The position numbers and the translations under genes are program-made. From contig NZ_BKAU01000002.1 of the NCBI RefSeq assembly GCF_007992715.1, positions 1,032,982 to 1,096,981 of the forward strand: 64,000 nt of DNA, read 5' to 3'. Below the pieces are notes generated by a model. That model did no database searches. It worked only from the letters and a program-made list of their open reading frames with translations, and was not told the DNA's origin. Of the stretch, positions 26,043-34,698 are shown piece by piece (position 1 is the first letter of the stretch; every line of letters begins with the position of its first letter). Source of the stretch: Chitinophaga cymbidii (lineage in GTDB: Bacteria > Bacteroidota > Bacteroidia > Chitinophagales > Chitinophagaceae).

Positions 26043-29000
26043 ATGCAACTAAAAGGACTGGTTAGATTTTTTGCTGTCGCACTGATCCTTATCTCTTTGT
26101 ATCAATTGTCCTTCACGTTCGTGGTGCGGAACTATGAGAAAAAGATAAAGACCGCCGCCGAAGCGTATGTGGCCGGGCAACACCCGACCGCAGAACAAAA
26201 GTATCCCGGTAACAAGGAGTTACAAGCCTTTTACCAGGACACGCTGAGCGACCTGGTAAAAGAGAGAATGGATCAAATGCTGGACAGCGCCAGTGGCAAG
26301 CAGATTGCGGGATTTCCCTGGTTTACCACCTATACCAAAGCGAAAGAAAGGCAACTGAACCTTGGCCTGGACCTCCAGGGCGGTATGAACGTGGTGCTGG
26401 AAGTGAGTGTGGAAGACGTTGTTCGTGCCCTCTCCGGTCAATCCAAGGACGCTGCTTTCAACAAAGCCATTGAAAAAGCAAAAGAGCGTAAGAAGAATAG
26501 CCAGGCCGATTTTGTGACCCTGTTCGGGGAAGCCTATAAAGAAGAGGCGCCTAACGGGAAACTGGCCTCTATCTTTGCTAATGCGCAGCAGAAGCAGATC
26601 ACTTTCAACACTTCCAATGAGCAGGTGCTGAATATTATCCGCAACGAAGCAAAAGCAGCGATCAGGAATACGCATAAAGTATTGCAGAACCGTATCGACA
26701 AATTCGGGGTTGCTTCTCCGTCTATCAACCTGGACGAGAACCGCGGTATCATTTCCGTGGAGCTGGCGGGTGTGGACGATGCCGAGCGCGTACGCAGGTA
26801 CCTGCAGGCTAGCGCCAACCTGGAATTCCGTGAAACATACAAGACCGGCAGTGAGTTCTACGACGGCATATTGACGCCGATGAACGAAGCGGTGAGGATC
26901 GGTCTGGGTGGCACTGCCGCGAAAGATGATTCCACCGAAGAGGCAGATTCCGCCAAACCGGCTGCAGCAGCGCCTGTTGCCGCAGACACAACGGGAAGCC
27001 TTTCCAGCCTGCTGGCAGGTGACTCCGGCGCGGTGAAAAAAGCCGGCGATTCCGCCAGCCTGGAAGCTTTGCAGGTAGAACAGGCCCGCAAGGAAAACCC
27101 GCTGATCGCGATCTTCATGCCGAACGTGAACCAGCAGGGACAGATCATCCCCAGTTCCACGCTCGGTTATATGTATCCCCGCGATACCGCCACCTTCCGT
27201 AAATACCTGGAAATGCCCGGCGTAAAGGCAGCAATGCCCCGCGACCTGGTATTCGTATTCGGCCCTTCCAACAAGGAAGACCGCAATATGCCGCTTCCTG
27301 TATATGGTATCAAAGTAAATCCCGCCAATCCCAAGGCCAAGATCACCGGTGAACGTGTGATCGCCGCCAGGGCTGATTTCGGGCAGGACAACCACCAGCC
27401 GGAAGTATCCATGAGCATGGATAACATCGGTACGCGCGACTGGCGTAACCTTACCCGCGCGCTGAAACCCACCAATCCTGACGATCCCGGTACCTACAAC
27501 TATGTAGCGATCGTGCTGGACAACGTGGTATATTCCGCCCCTTCCATCCAGTCGGAAATCCCGAACGGTAACTCTTCCATCAGCGGAAGCTTTACCCTCG
27601 AAGAAGCCACTGACCTGGCGAACATCCTCGTATCCGGCCGTATGCCCGCTCCCGCGAAGATCGTTCAGGAACAGGTGGTAGGCCCCACCCTCGGACAGGA
27701 GTCCATCGAGGCGGGCGCCAAATCCTTCATCATTTCCTTTGCCGTGATCTTCATCCTCATGCTGGTATACTTCAATACCGGCGGATGGGTAGCCAATATC
27801 GCACTGATCCTCAACCTGCTCTTTACCGTAGGTATCCTCGCATCCCTGGGCGCCACGCTCACCATGCCGGGTATCGCAGGTCTGGTGCTCACGATCGGTA
27901 TGGCCGTGGATACGAACGTAATTATATTTGAAAGGATCAAGGACGAGCTGAGCCGCGGTAAAACCTACCAGCAAGCTGTGGAAGACGGTTACAAGCGCTC
28001 CTATGCGCCGGTACTGGACGGTCACATCACCTCCCTGCTCACTGCCTGCATCCTGTTCTACTTCGGTCTTGGCCCCGTACTGGGCTTCGCCACCACACAG
28101 ATCATCGGTCTGCTGCTGTCCCTGTTCTGCGGTATCCTCGTATCCCGTATGATCACCGACTGGTGGACAGGCAAGAAAAGGCACCTGGAATATTTCACGC
28201 CTATTTCCCGCAGGATCTTCAAACATGCCAACTACGATTTCGTAGGCATGCGTAAATACACCTACATCATTTCCGCTATCGTGCTGCTGCTCGGTATCGG
28301 TTCCTTCATCAACGGTTTTGACCGTGGTGTTGACTTCAACGGCGGACGCAGCTATACCGTTCGTTTCGACAAAGCAGTGAATCCTGAAGCGGTACGCGAA
28401 AGCCTGAGCAAAGTGTTCGAATCAGAGCCTTATGTGAAGACGATCGGTGAAAGCAACCAGCTGAACATCACCACTGCGTACAAGATCGAAGACAACTCCG
28501 ATGAAGCCGCAGCAGAGGTTTCACAGAAGCTGTTCGAAGGCCTTAAAGCCAACTACGAAGCGAATGTGGATTACCAGACATTCGCCAGCAAATATATTGT
28601 AGGCTCACAAACCGTAGCGCCGACCATTTCGGACGACTTGCGCACGGGCGCCGTGAAAGCGACGATACTTTCCGTATTGGTGGTGTTCCTGTACATCCTG
28701 TTGCGCTTCAACAAATGGCAGTACTCTATCGGTACAGTGATCTCCCTGCTGCACGACGTACTCGTGACGCTGATCGTGTTCTCGTTCTGCCGCAACTGGG
28801 TGCCGTTCGCACTGGAAATTGACCAGCACTTTATCGCGGCGATCCTCACCGTGATCGGTTTCTCCATGAACGATACCGTGATCGTGTTCGACCGTATCCG
28901 CGAAAACTTCCGCCTGACGAAGAGCGCCGATACGAAGACCGTGATCAACCGCGCGATCAACGAAACGTTGAGCCGTACCATTATGACATCCGTAACCGTG

Positions 29001-29207
29001 TTCCTGACGATCCTGATCCTCTTCATCTTCGGTGGCGAGGTAACCCGTGGATTCGCCTTTGCAATGCTGGTGGGTGTAATAACCGGTGCGTACTCCTCTA
29101 TCTTCGTGGCAGCGCCGATCCTGGTGGACTTCGACAAGAAGAACACGCTTTCACAGGAGAAAGAGTCTGTGCAGATCCAGAAAGCACCGCCTTTATCCGC
29201 GAAATAA
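26043..29207 (+). CDS. secDF: Protein translocase subunit SecDF (fused SecD-SecF)
   Basis: A 1054-residue inner-membrane fusion that uses the proton gradient to pull preproteins from SecYEG. The N-terminal helix (residues 8-28) is followed by the P1 domain start LGLDLQGGMNVVLEVSVEDV. A low-complexity Ala/Ser/Asp-rich insertion lies at about 295-345 within the periplasmic P1 region. The SecD membrane part has EQVVGPTLGQESIEAGAKSF and GLVLTIGMAVDTNVIIFERI. The SecF half starts near 735 with GFDRGVDFNGGRSYTVRFD and closes with TVIGFSMNDTVIVFDRIREN and INETLSRTIMTSVTVFLTI. Fusion of the two subunits is usual in Bacteroidota. A terminator follows. Confidence 0.97.
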   Translation: MQLKGLVRFFAVALILISLYQLSFTFVVRNYEKKIKTAAEAYVAGQHPTAEQKYPGNKELQAFYQDTLSDLVKERMDQMLDSASGKQIAGFPWFTTYTKAKERQLNLGLDLQGGMNVVLEVSVEDVVRALSGQSKDAAFNKAIEKAKERKKNSQADFVTLFGEAYKEEAPNGKLASIFANAQQKQITFNTSNEQVLNIIRNEAKAAIRNTHKVLQNRIDKFGVASPSINLDENRGIISVELAGVDDAERVRRYLQASANLEFRETYKTGSEFYDGILTPMNEAVRIGLGGTAAKDDSTEEADSAKPAAAAPVAADTTGSLSSLLAGDSGAVKKAGDSASLEALQVEQARKENPLIAIFMPNVNQQGQIIPSSTLGYMYPRDTATFRKYLEMPGVKAAMPRDLVFVFGPSNKEDRNMPLPVYGIKVNPANPKAKITGERVIAARADFGQDNHQPEVSMSMDNIGTRDWRNLTRALKPTNPDDPGTYNYVAIVLDNVVYSAPSIQSEIPNGNSSISGSFTLEEATDLANILVSGRMPAPAKIVQEQVVGPTLGQESIEAGAKSFIISFAVIFILMLVYFNTGGWVANIALILNLLFTVGILASLGATLTMPGIAGLVLTIGMAVDTNVIIFERIKDELSRGKTYQQAVEDGYKRSYAPVLDGHITSLLTACILFYFGLGPVLGFATTQIIGLLLSLFCGILVSRMITDWWTGKKRHLEYFTPISRRIFKHANYDFVGMRKYTYIISAIVLLLGIGSFINGFDRGVDFNGGRSYTVRFDKAVNPEAVRESLSKVFESEPYVKTIGESNQLNITTAYKIEDNSDEAAAEVSQKLFEGLKANYEANVDYQTFASKYIVGSQTVAPTISDDLRTGAVKATILSVLVVFLYILLRFNKWQYSIGTVISLLHDVLVTLIVFSFCRNWVPFALEIDQHFIAAILTVIGFSMNDTVIVFDRIRENFRLTKSADTKTVINRAINETLSRTIMTSVTVFLTILILFIFGGEVTRGFAFAMLVGVITGAYSSIFVAAPILVDFDKKNTLSQEKESVQIQKAPPLSAK

Positions 29208-29227
29208 TCAACTTTTGTTAAATAAGG

Positions 29228-29265
29228 CAACGGCCGCTCCTGTATGGGGCGGCCGTTGTGTTTTA
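29228..29265 (+). terminator. Intrinsic terminator after secDF
   Basis: CAACGGCCGCTCC (29228-29240) pairs with GGGGCGGCCGTTG (29246-29258), 13 bp including one wobble, with a 5-nt loop. It is followed by TGTTTT. Confidence 0.85.
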
Positions 29266-29784
29266 ATCCATGGCGTTCCTTCTGAACCCGATCATGGAAC
29301 GTGGTTCCTGCGGAGGCGCGAGGAGTTGTTTGAGGTATTCGAAGATCAGCGTGATCTGGTCGTCATGCCCGGCGGTTTTTCTTTCCAGTTGTTCGAGTTG
29401 GAGGAGGATGTCTTTGTGGGTGAGCATCATTTCCCGCATTTGGGTAAATATGCGCACGATCTGGATATTCACTGCAATCGCCCGGTCGCTGTTCAATATG
29501 CTGGCCAGCATAACGGCGCCATGCTCCGTAAAAGCATAGGGCAGGGTTCGGGAGAATTTCAGGCTTTCGAGGTGGTCGCAATTTGCGACCACCTCATTTT
29601 TCTCCGCGCGGTTCAGCTGAAACATGAAATCTTCAGGGAAACGTTTAATGTTGCGCTTTACCTGCTCGTTCAGCCTTTTGGTTGGCACGTCATATAATTC
29701 CGCCAGATCTTTATCGAGCATTACTTTCTTGCCTCTGATAAGGAGTATTTTACTCACAATGGCTTCATCCGGTAGATGGTTCAT
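29263..29784 (-). CDS. ORF6N domain protein (phage-type KilA-N-like DNA-binding family)
   Basis: 173 residues. The N-terminal ORF6N domain (about 1-90) shows VSKILLIRGKKVMLDKDLAE, LYDVPTKRLNEQVKRNIKRF and PEDFMFQL. It then has the TLPYAFTEHGAVMLASIL and RIFTQMREMM segments that usually follow. A short coiled coil covers 125-150. ORF6N proteins are common in phages and as solitary chromosomal copies in Bacteroidota; a DNA-binding or regulatory role is assumed but unproven. No phage genes flank it, so it is probably an isolated acquired gene. It is convergent with secDF across a shared terminator region. Confidence 0.88.
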   Translation of the reverse strand: MNHLPDEAIVSKILLIRGKKVMLDKDLAELYDVPTKRLNEQVKRNIKRFPEDFMFQLNRAEKNEVVANCDHLESLKFSRTLPYAFTEHGAVMLASILNSDRAIAVNIQIVRIFTQMREMMLTHKDILLQLEQLERKTAGHDDQITLIFEYLKQLLAPPQEPRSMIGFRRNAMD

Positions 29785-29860
29785 CTTAGGAGAATGTTTA
29801 GGTTAACAATGTTTATCCTTTTAAGAGAAAAAAATCATCAAAAAGGGTGAGGCATCAACA

Positions 29861-29887
29861 AAAAAAAGCCCCCGCAAGCGGAGGCTT
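29861..29887 (-). terminator. Intrinsic terminator of the HesB/IscA gene
   Basis: On the minus strand, AAGCCTCCGC (29878-29887) pairs with GCGGGGGCTT (29866-29875), with one mismatch and a 2-nt loop between the arms as defined. It is followed by seven T. Confidence 0.8.
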
Positions 29888-29911
29888 CTGTCTACATACA
29901 AATTTCTTTCA

Positions 29912-30256
29912 TCACACCGCGAACGAACTGCCGCAGCCGCAGCTGGAACTTGCATTCGGGTTACTGAACGTAAACCCGCGCGCGTTAAGGCCGTTCTGGA
30001 AATCTACTTCCATGCCCATCAGGTACAGACCGTGCGACTTCTTCATCACTACCGGGATGCCCTCGATCTCATACACCTCATCGTCCGCCATCTTCTCATC
30101 AAAACCCAGCACATAAGACAAGCCCGAACATCCACCGCCCTTTACGCCAATGCGCAGGTACTGGGACTTATCAAAGCCGTCTTCTTCCCGGATACGTGTC
30201 AGCTCCTTTACAGCGCCTTCCGTCAATTTTATAGGTGATTGCGTGATTGTTTCCAT
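29912..30256 (-). CDS. HesB/IscA/SufA family iron-sulfur cluster carrier
   Basis: A 114-residue A-type carrier that accepts Fe-S clusters from a scaffold and passes them to apoproteins. The three ligand cysteines are present: Cys43 in GGGCSGLSY, and Cys106 and Cys108 in SSCGCGSSF. The N-terminus (IKLTEGAVKELTRI) and LMGMEVDFQNGLNARGFTFS are family blocks. It is not next to suf or isc genes, so SufA, IscA and ErpA cannot be told apart here. A TATTTTTG -7 box lies 19 bp before the ATG. Confidence 0.95.
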   Translation of the reverse strand: METITQSPIKLTEGAVKELTRIREEDGFDKSQYLRIGVKGGGCSGLSYVLGFDEKMADDEVYEIEGIPVVMKKSHGLYLMGMEVDFQNGLNARGFTFSNPNASSSCGCGSSFAV

Positions 30257-30275
30257 ATCTGAACTATTTATCTTG

Positions 30276-30283
30276 CAAAAATA
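30276..30283 (-). promoter_or_regulatory. Predicted -7 box for the HesB/IscA gene
   Basis: Minus-strand TATTTTTG, a match to TAnnTTTG, 19 bp upstream of the start. No clear TTTG -33 element was found. Confidence 0.5.
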
Positions 30284-30366
30284 CGGAAAAATGAAGAATG
30301 TGCGTTGTCACATGAATGTCAGCGTGTTAATATAGAATTTAAAAATTGTATGTAATTTACTTCCCT

Positions 30367-33153
30367 ATGCGAAAAATTCTATGCCTGGCCGCCGCTACCG
30401 TCCTGTTACAACAGGCTGTGGCGCAGCAATTCGGCGGCAATCCGCCTTCCCTCAAATGGCGGCAGATCAATACGGATACGGTCCGGGTGATTTTCCCGGC
30501 GGGCATGGATGCGGAAGGGAGGCGGGTGGCCGATATCATTCATCATATCAGCCGGTACAACCGTGCTTCCATCGGCGATCTGCAGCAAAAAGTAAGCATC
30601 GTACTGCAGAACCAGACGCTGCAGTCCAACGGCTATGTGCAGCTCGGCCCGTTCCGCTCGGAGTTCTTCCTGACCCCGCCGCCTTCCAGCAACGACGTGG
30701 GCGCTTTGAACTGGGTGGATCAGCTGGCCCTTCATGAATACCGCCACGTGTTGCAGAACAGCAATTTCCGGAAGGGACTGAGCAAAGTCTTCTATTACCT
30801 CGGCGGGGAGCTGGGGCAGGCGGCCATCACGAACATTGCGGTGCCGGACTGGTTCTGGGAAGGCGATGCGGTAGTGACGGAAACGGCTCTGAGCAGGCAG
30901 GGCAGGGGGCGCCTCCCGGCGTTCTTTGACGATTTCCGGGCACTCACGCTGGCGGATAAACGATATTCCTACATGCAGATCCGCAACGGGTCTTACCGCA
31001 AATACATCCCCGACCACTATGCCACCGGCTACCTGATGACGAGCTATGGCCGCAGGTCATACGGACAAAATTTCTGGAAAGACGTAACGGACGATGCGGT
31101 CCGCTACCGCCGGCTGTTCTACCCGTTCTCCCAAAGCCTCAAACACCGCACCGGCAAGAATGCCGCCGCTTTTTTCGCGGCTTCGCTGGAAGATTATAAA
31201 AAGCAGTGGACACCCGCATCCACGCCACCGGCCGATACGCTCACGCCTGCATCGCGCACGGTGACGCATTACAAATACGTGTACGCGCTGGAGAACGGCG
31301 GTTTGATCGTATCCAAACGTTCTTTCAAAGAGATCCCCGCTTTCTACGAGCGGGACGCGGAAGGGCATGAAACCCGGATCGTGGCGCCGGGCATCGGTTT
31401 CGACGATTATTTCAGCTACCGCAATGGCCGGCTGCTGTGGACTGAAAGCCGGTATGATGCGCGTTGGGGATGGAAAGATTATTCCGTTGTGAAGATATAC
31501 GACCGCAAAAGCGGCCGCATGCGCACCCTGCGGCAGGAGCGCCGCTGCTTCTCCCCCGACCTTTCTTTCGATGGCGCGAAGGTAGCTGTAGTAGCCGTAT
31601 CCACCGCACAACAGTATGCGTTGAAAATACTGGATGCACAATCCGGCGCCGTGATCAAAAGCTTGCCCAACCCGCACAACTGGTACTACACCTATCCCAA
31701 ATTCACGGAAGACGACCGCTTTATCATCAGCGCCGTGCGCGACCATGAAGGCAAAATGGCGTTGATCCGGCAGTCCACAGAAGATGGTAGTGTGGAGGAG
31801 CTGGTTCCTTTCGGCATCCAAACCATCGGCATTCCCGCGGTGCAGGGCGACGATATTTATTTCACCGCGGCCTTCACGGACGTAAATAACGTATTCGCCT
31901 GGAAAGACGGCCGCGTGGAGCAGGTCACCGACCGGCCGAATGGCGTGCAGCACATGGCGCCGGTGGGCGGCAAGCTGGTGTTCAGCGAATTCACGGCGGA
32001 AGGCTACAAGCTGCTGCGCACGGCAACCGGCGGCAAGCCCATCGATCTGCAAAAAGACCATCACAGTGCCTGGCTGCGGCCGGATTTCGGGGAAGGAGAT
32101 ATTCTCGGCAAGATAACGCCGGGCAATTACAAGGTCAGCAAATATTCCAAAGCCCACCGCATCTTCAATTTCCACAGCTGGCTGCCCCGCATCGACGATC
32201 CGGAATACGGGCTGTTCCTTTACGGCGAGAACGTGCTCGGCACTTTGCAAAGCAACGTCGGATATTATTACAACACCAATGAACAAAGCTCCGGCGTGGG
32301 CGCGAGCCTGCTGTATGGCGCCTGGTACCCCTATATCAGGCTGGGCGGGGATTACCGCATGCAGCGCTACCTGCGCGTGAACGATACGGTGCAGGTGATC
32401 TGGAATGAACTGGACTGGTACGGAGGATTGAGCCTGCCGCTGAACCTCACGTCCGGCAAGTATTACCGCAGCCTTACGCTCAATACCAATTTTCACCAGC
32501 TGACCCGCTACCGCGCGGGGAACTCCAAATACCGCTTTACGGACGACAACATCCAGTACATCGACCTGGGCTTCAGCTTTGCCAACCAGCGCATCCGTGC
32601 GGTGCAGAACATCTTCTCCCATTTCGCGCAGACCTTGCAGCTGCGGTATTATAAAACGCTGAACAACGTGCCGGCGGAGCAGCTGTACGGGCGGCTGGAC
32701 CTTTACCTGCCGGGGCTTTCCGCCAATCATAGCCTTGTATTGCAGGGAGCTTACCAGCAGAAGGATACCATGCAGCGGTATGCGTTCTCTGACTACTTCG
32801 TGTATGCGAGAGGGTATGAGAAGCCGTTTTATGCGCACATGTACAAGCTGGGTGCGAACTATCATTTGCCGATCGCTTATCCTGACTGGGGATTTGCGAA
32901 CCTGCTGTACTTCATGCGGCTGAGGGGTAATCTTTTTTATGATCACAGTGTATCCTGGCATTTCCGCCGCAGGCAGCATTTCACCTATGCGTCGGCGGGA
33001 GGGGAGCTGTTCTTTGATACGAAGCTCGGGAATGTACTGCCTTTTACTTTTGGGGTGCGGTACAGTCATTTGTTGAATGATGATCCGTACGATCCTTCGC
33101 GGAAGGGGCGTTTTGAGCTGATCGTTCCGTTGCAGCAATTGTTCAGTTATTAA
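30367..33153 (+). CDS. Secreted gluzincin-like (HExxH) protein with beta-propeller and predicted C-terminal barrel
   Basis: 928 residues from ATG at 30367; the signal peptide is MRKILCLAAATVLLQQAVAQ. The N-terminal third holds a zinc-peptidase pattern, HEYRH at 123-127, followed 38 residues after the last His by Glu165 in DWFWEGDAVVTE. This W-x-E-G-x-A arrangement is typical of gluzincin (MA clan) enzymes. About residues 300-600 form TolB/WD40-like propeller repeats (SPDLSFDGAKVAVVAV, YYTYPKFTEDDRFIISAV). The last 300 residues have alternating aromatic beta strands and end FELIVPLQQLFSY, like an outer-membrane barrel with a terminal Tyr. The substrate is unknown. It lies 9 bp upstream of the AI-2E permease gene, so the two are probably cotranscribed. 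Confidence 0.75.
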   Translation: MRKILCLAAATVLLQQAVAQQFGGNPPSLKWRQINTDTVRVIFPAGMDAEGRRVADIIHHISRYNRASIGDLQQKVSIVLQNQTLQSNGYVQLGPFRSEFFLTPPPSSNDVGALNWVDQLALHEYRHVLQNSNFRKGLSKVFYYLGGELGQAAITNIAVPDWFWEGDAVVTETALSRQGRGRLPAFFDDFRALTLADKRYSYMQIRNGSYRKYIPDHYATGYLMTSYGRRSYGQNFWKDVTDDAVRYRRLFYPFSQSLKHRTGKNAAAFFAASLEDYKKQWTPASTPPADTLTPASRTVTHYKYVYALENGGLIVSKRSFKEIPAFYERDAEGHETRIVAPGIGFDDYFSYRNGRLLWTESRYDARWGWKDYSVVKIYDRKSGRMRTLRQERRCFSPDLSFDGAKVAVVAVSTAQQYALKILDAQSGAVIKSLPNPHNWYYTYPKFTEDDRFIISAVRDHEGKMALIRQSTEDGSVEELVPFGIQTIGIPAVQGDDIYFTAAFTDVNNVFAWKDGRVEQVTDRPNGVQHMAPVGGKLVFSEFTAEGYKLLRTATGGKPIDLQKDHHSAWLRPDFGEGDILGKITPGNYKVSKYSKAHRIFNFHSWLPRIDDPEYGLFLYGENVLGTLQSNVGYYYNTNEQSSGVGASLLYGAWYPYIRLGGDYRMQRYLRVNDTVQVIWNELDWYGGLSLPLNLTSGKYYRSLTLNTNFHQLTRYRAGNSKYRFTDDNIQYIDLGFSFANQRIRAVQNIFSHFAQTLQLRYYKTLNNVPAEQLYGRLDLYLPGLSANHSLVLQGAYQQKDTMQRYAFSDYFVYARGYEKPFYAHMYKLGANYHLPIAYPDWGFANLLYFMRLRGNLFYDHSVSWHFRRRQHFTYASAGGELFFDTKLGNVLPFTFGVRYSHLLNDDPYDPSRKGRFELIVPLQQLFSY

Positions 33154-33162
33154 ATCCAGACG

Positions 33163-34212
33163 ATGAGAAATACGCACAAACAACCGTTCTACCAGAAGCT
33201 GAGCCTCACCTTGCTGAGCCTGGTGCTGATCGTGGTGATCCTCCGTACCACCAAAGACATCCTGGCGCCGGTGGCCTTCGGCTTCCTGTTTGCGCTGTTG
33301 CTGCTGCCGGTGGCGCAGGGGCTGGAGAAACTGCGGATGCCGCGTGGGCTGGCGGCTACACTGGCCGTGTTGCTGTTTGTAATTTGTATGCTGGGGTTGC
33401 TGTATTTCATTTCCTGGCAGACTTCCACTTTTTTGTCTGACCTGCCCACGCTGGAAAAGAACCTCATGGCGCAGGCCAACCAGCTGACCTTGTGGATCGA
33501 TGAAAAATTTCATGTCGATTCCGATCAGCAGATCGCCTGGATCAACGACACGGCGGCGAAGAGTATCACCACGGTGTCGCAGTTCGCCGTAAATACTTTA
33601 TCCTCGCTTTCTTCCCTGGTGCTGTTCCTCGTGTTCATTCCGTTGTATACCTTTTTTCTGCTGTATTACCGCAAGCTGCTGGTGGTGTTCCTGCTGAAGC
33701 TTTTCCGCCGGGAACATGCGGATGAAGTGCATGATGTGATCTCCCGCACAAGGGTGGTGGTGAAAAGCTATGTAGTGGGCCTGTTCATTGAAATGGTGGT
33801 AGTTGCGGCATTGTATATCACCGCCCTGTTGCTGCTTGGCGTCAAATATGCCGTGCTGCTGGGCACGATCGGCGCGATCTTCAATGTGATCCCTTATATT
33901 GGTATGGTGATCACGATCATTATAACGTTACTGGTTACACTGACTACCGGCACGGTGAGCCTGGCGCTCTGGGCATCACTGGTACTTTTCCTGATTCATT
34001 TACTGGATGCGAACGTGCTGCTGCCGAGGATCGTAGGTTCGAAGGTATCTATCAACGCCATGATCACGTTGTTGGGCGTGTTTGTCGGCAGCATGGTATG
34101 GGGGATTGCGGGCATGTTCATTTCCATTCCGGCCATGGCTTTGCTGAAAATTATTTTCGACAGGATACCGTCTATGAAAGCCTGGGGAATATTGATGGGA
34201 TCGGGGGAATAG
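33163..34212 (+). CDS. AI-2E family transporter (PerM/YdiK-like membrane protein)
   Basis: A 349-residue inner-membrane protein with about eight hydrophobic segments. Examples are SLTLLSLVLIVVILRTTKDI (15-34), LAATLAVLLFVICMLGLLYF, LVLFLVFIPLYTFFLLYYR and VVVAALYITALLLLGVKYAV. The C-terminal block IFNVIPYIGMVITIIITLLV and the glycine-bearing LLDANVLLPRIVGSKVSINA are diagnostic of the family. Members move diverse small molecules or ions; the name does not imply autoinducer-2 here. It follows the gluzincin-like gene by 9 bp, and its stop is 1 bp from the stop of the next, convergent gene. Confidence 0.92.
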   Translation: MRNTHKQPFYQKLSLTLLSLVLIVVILRTTKDILAPVAFGFLFALLLLPVAQGLEKLRMPRGLAATLAVLLFVICMLGLLYFISWQTSTFLSDLPTLEKNLMAQANQLTLWIDEKFHVDSDQQIAWINDTAAKSITTVSQFAVNTLSSLSSLVLFLVFIPLYTFFLLYYRKLLVVFLLKLFRREHADEVHDVISRTRVVVKSYVVGLFIEMVVVAALYITALLLLGVKYAVLLGTIGAIFNVIPYIGMVITIIITLLVTLTTGTVSLALWASLVLFLIHLLDANVLLPRIVGSKVSINAMITLLGVFVGSMVWGIAGMFISIPAMALLKIIFDRIPSMKAWGILMGSGE

Positions 34213-34213
34213 A

Positions 34214-34651
34214 TCAGCGGACGATGATCTTCAGTTCCGGCGCGCGGTACAGCTTGTCGCCGGTATACCGGATGACGATGTTGTTGAAAAGCAGCACATC
34301 TCCTTTCTGTAGTGTTTCTTTCAGGTGCTTGCGCCACAATTCCGACAGTTTGTTGTCCTTAAAGGAATCGCCGGTTACTTCCGTATAAAATCCCACCTGG
34401 TTCGTAGTGTCGTTCAGGTAAGGTTCTTTCTGCTCGTAGGTGAAATCAAAGGAAACAACGGGGAATTTGTTGTTGCCGCCGTCCCGCACCACCAGGGAGG
34501 AATCGAGTAGTTTCAACACGTCCGGCCGGGGGAGCGAATCGCTCAGGTAAATGGCCCAGGTTGTGCGGAAACGCAGTGGTTTTCTCTGTGCGGTGGCATG
34601 CAGCGTACAGAAAAGAACGAATATGACAGTATGCAGGAGTTGCTTGCTCAT
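34214..34651 (-). CDS. Small exported protein resembling the GldM C-terminal domain
   Basis: A 145-residue protein with a signal peptide (MSKQLLHTVIFVLFCTLHATAQ). The mature part, with FPVVSFDFTYEQ and WRKHLKETLQKGDVLLFNNI followed by a conserved terminal beta strand, recalls the last domain of gliding/type IX secretion protein GldM (VVSF...L..AK.GDRI.F.DI). It would be that domain alone, without the membrane helix and the long periplasmic rod. A role in surface export is a guess from this resemblance. No other gld or por genes are in the window. It sits between the AI-2E and valS genes and is separated from valS by that gene's terminator. Confidence 0.6.
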   Translation of the reverse strand: MSKQLLHTVIFVLFCTLHATAQRKPLRFRTTWAIYLSDSLPRPDVLKLLDSSLVVRDGGNNKFPVVSFDFTYEQKEPYLNDTTNQVGFYTEVTGDSFKDNKLSELWRKHLKETLQKGDVLLFNNIVIRYTGDKLYRAPELKIIVR

Positions 34652-34653
34652 AG

Positions 34654-34691
34654 GAAAAAAGACCGTCCGGTTACTAAAACGCCGGACGGTC
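34654..34691 (-). terminator. Intrinsic terminator of valS
   Basis: On the minus strand, GACCGTCCGG (34682-34691) pairs with CCGGACGGTC (34661-34670), a perfect 10-bp stem. It is followed by a T tract opposite 34655-34660. Confidence 0.9.
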
Positions 34692-34698
34692 CCTGAAA

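Noticed and set aside
26220..28226. 668-codon minus-strand open frame inside secDF
   Set aside because: It lies wholly opposite a clear SecDF gene and its translation is low-complexity and His/Gly-rich, typical of an antisense shadow in GC-rich coding DNA.
29263..29784. Prophage remnant around the ORF6N gene
   Set aside because: The flanks are secDF and an Fe-S carrier gene with normal terminators; no integrase, capsid or attachment-like duplication was seen.
31057..33513. 818-codon minus-strand open frame opposite the gluzincin-like gene
   Set aside because: The plus strand has a signal peptide, HExxH motif and propeller repeats; the minus frame shows no domain.
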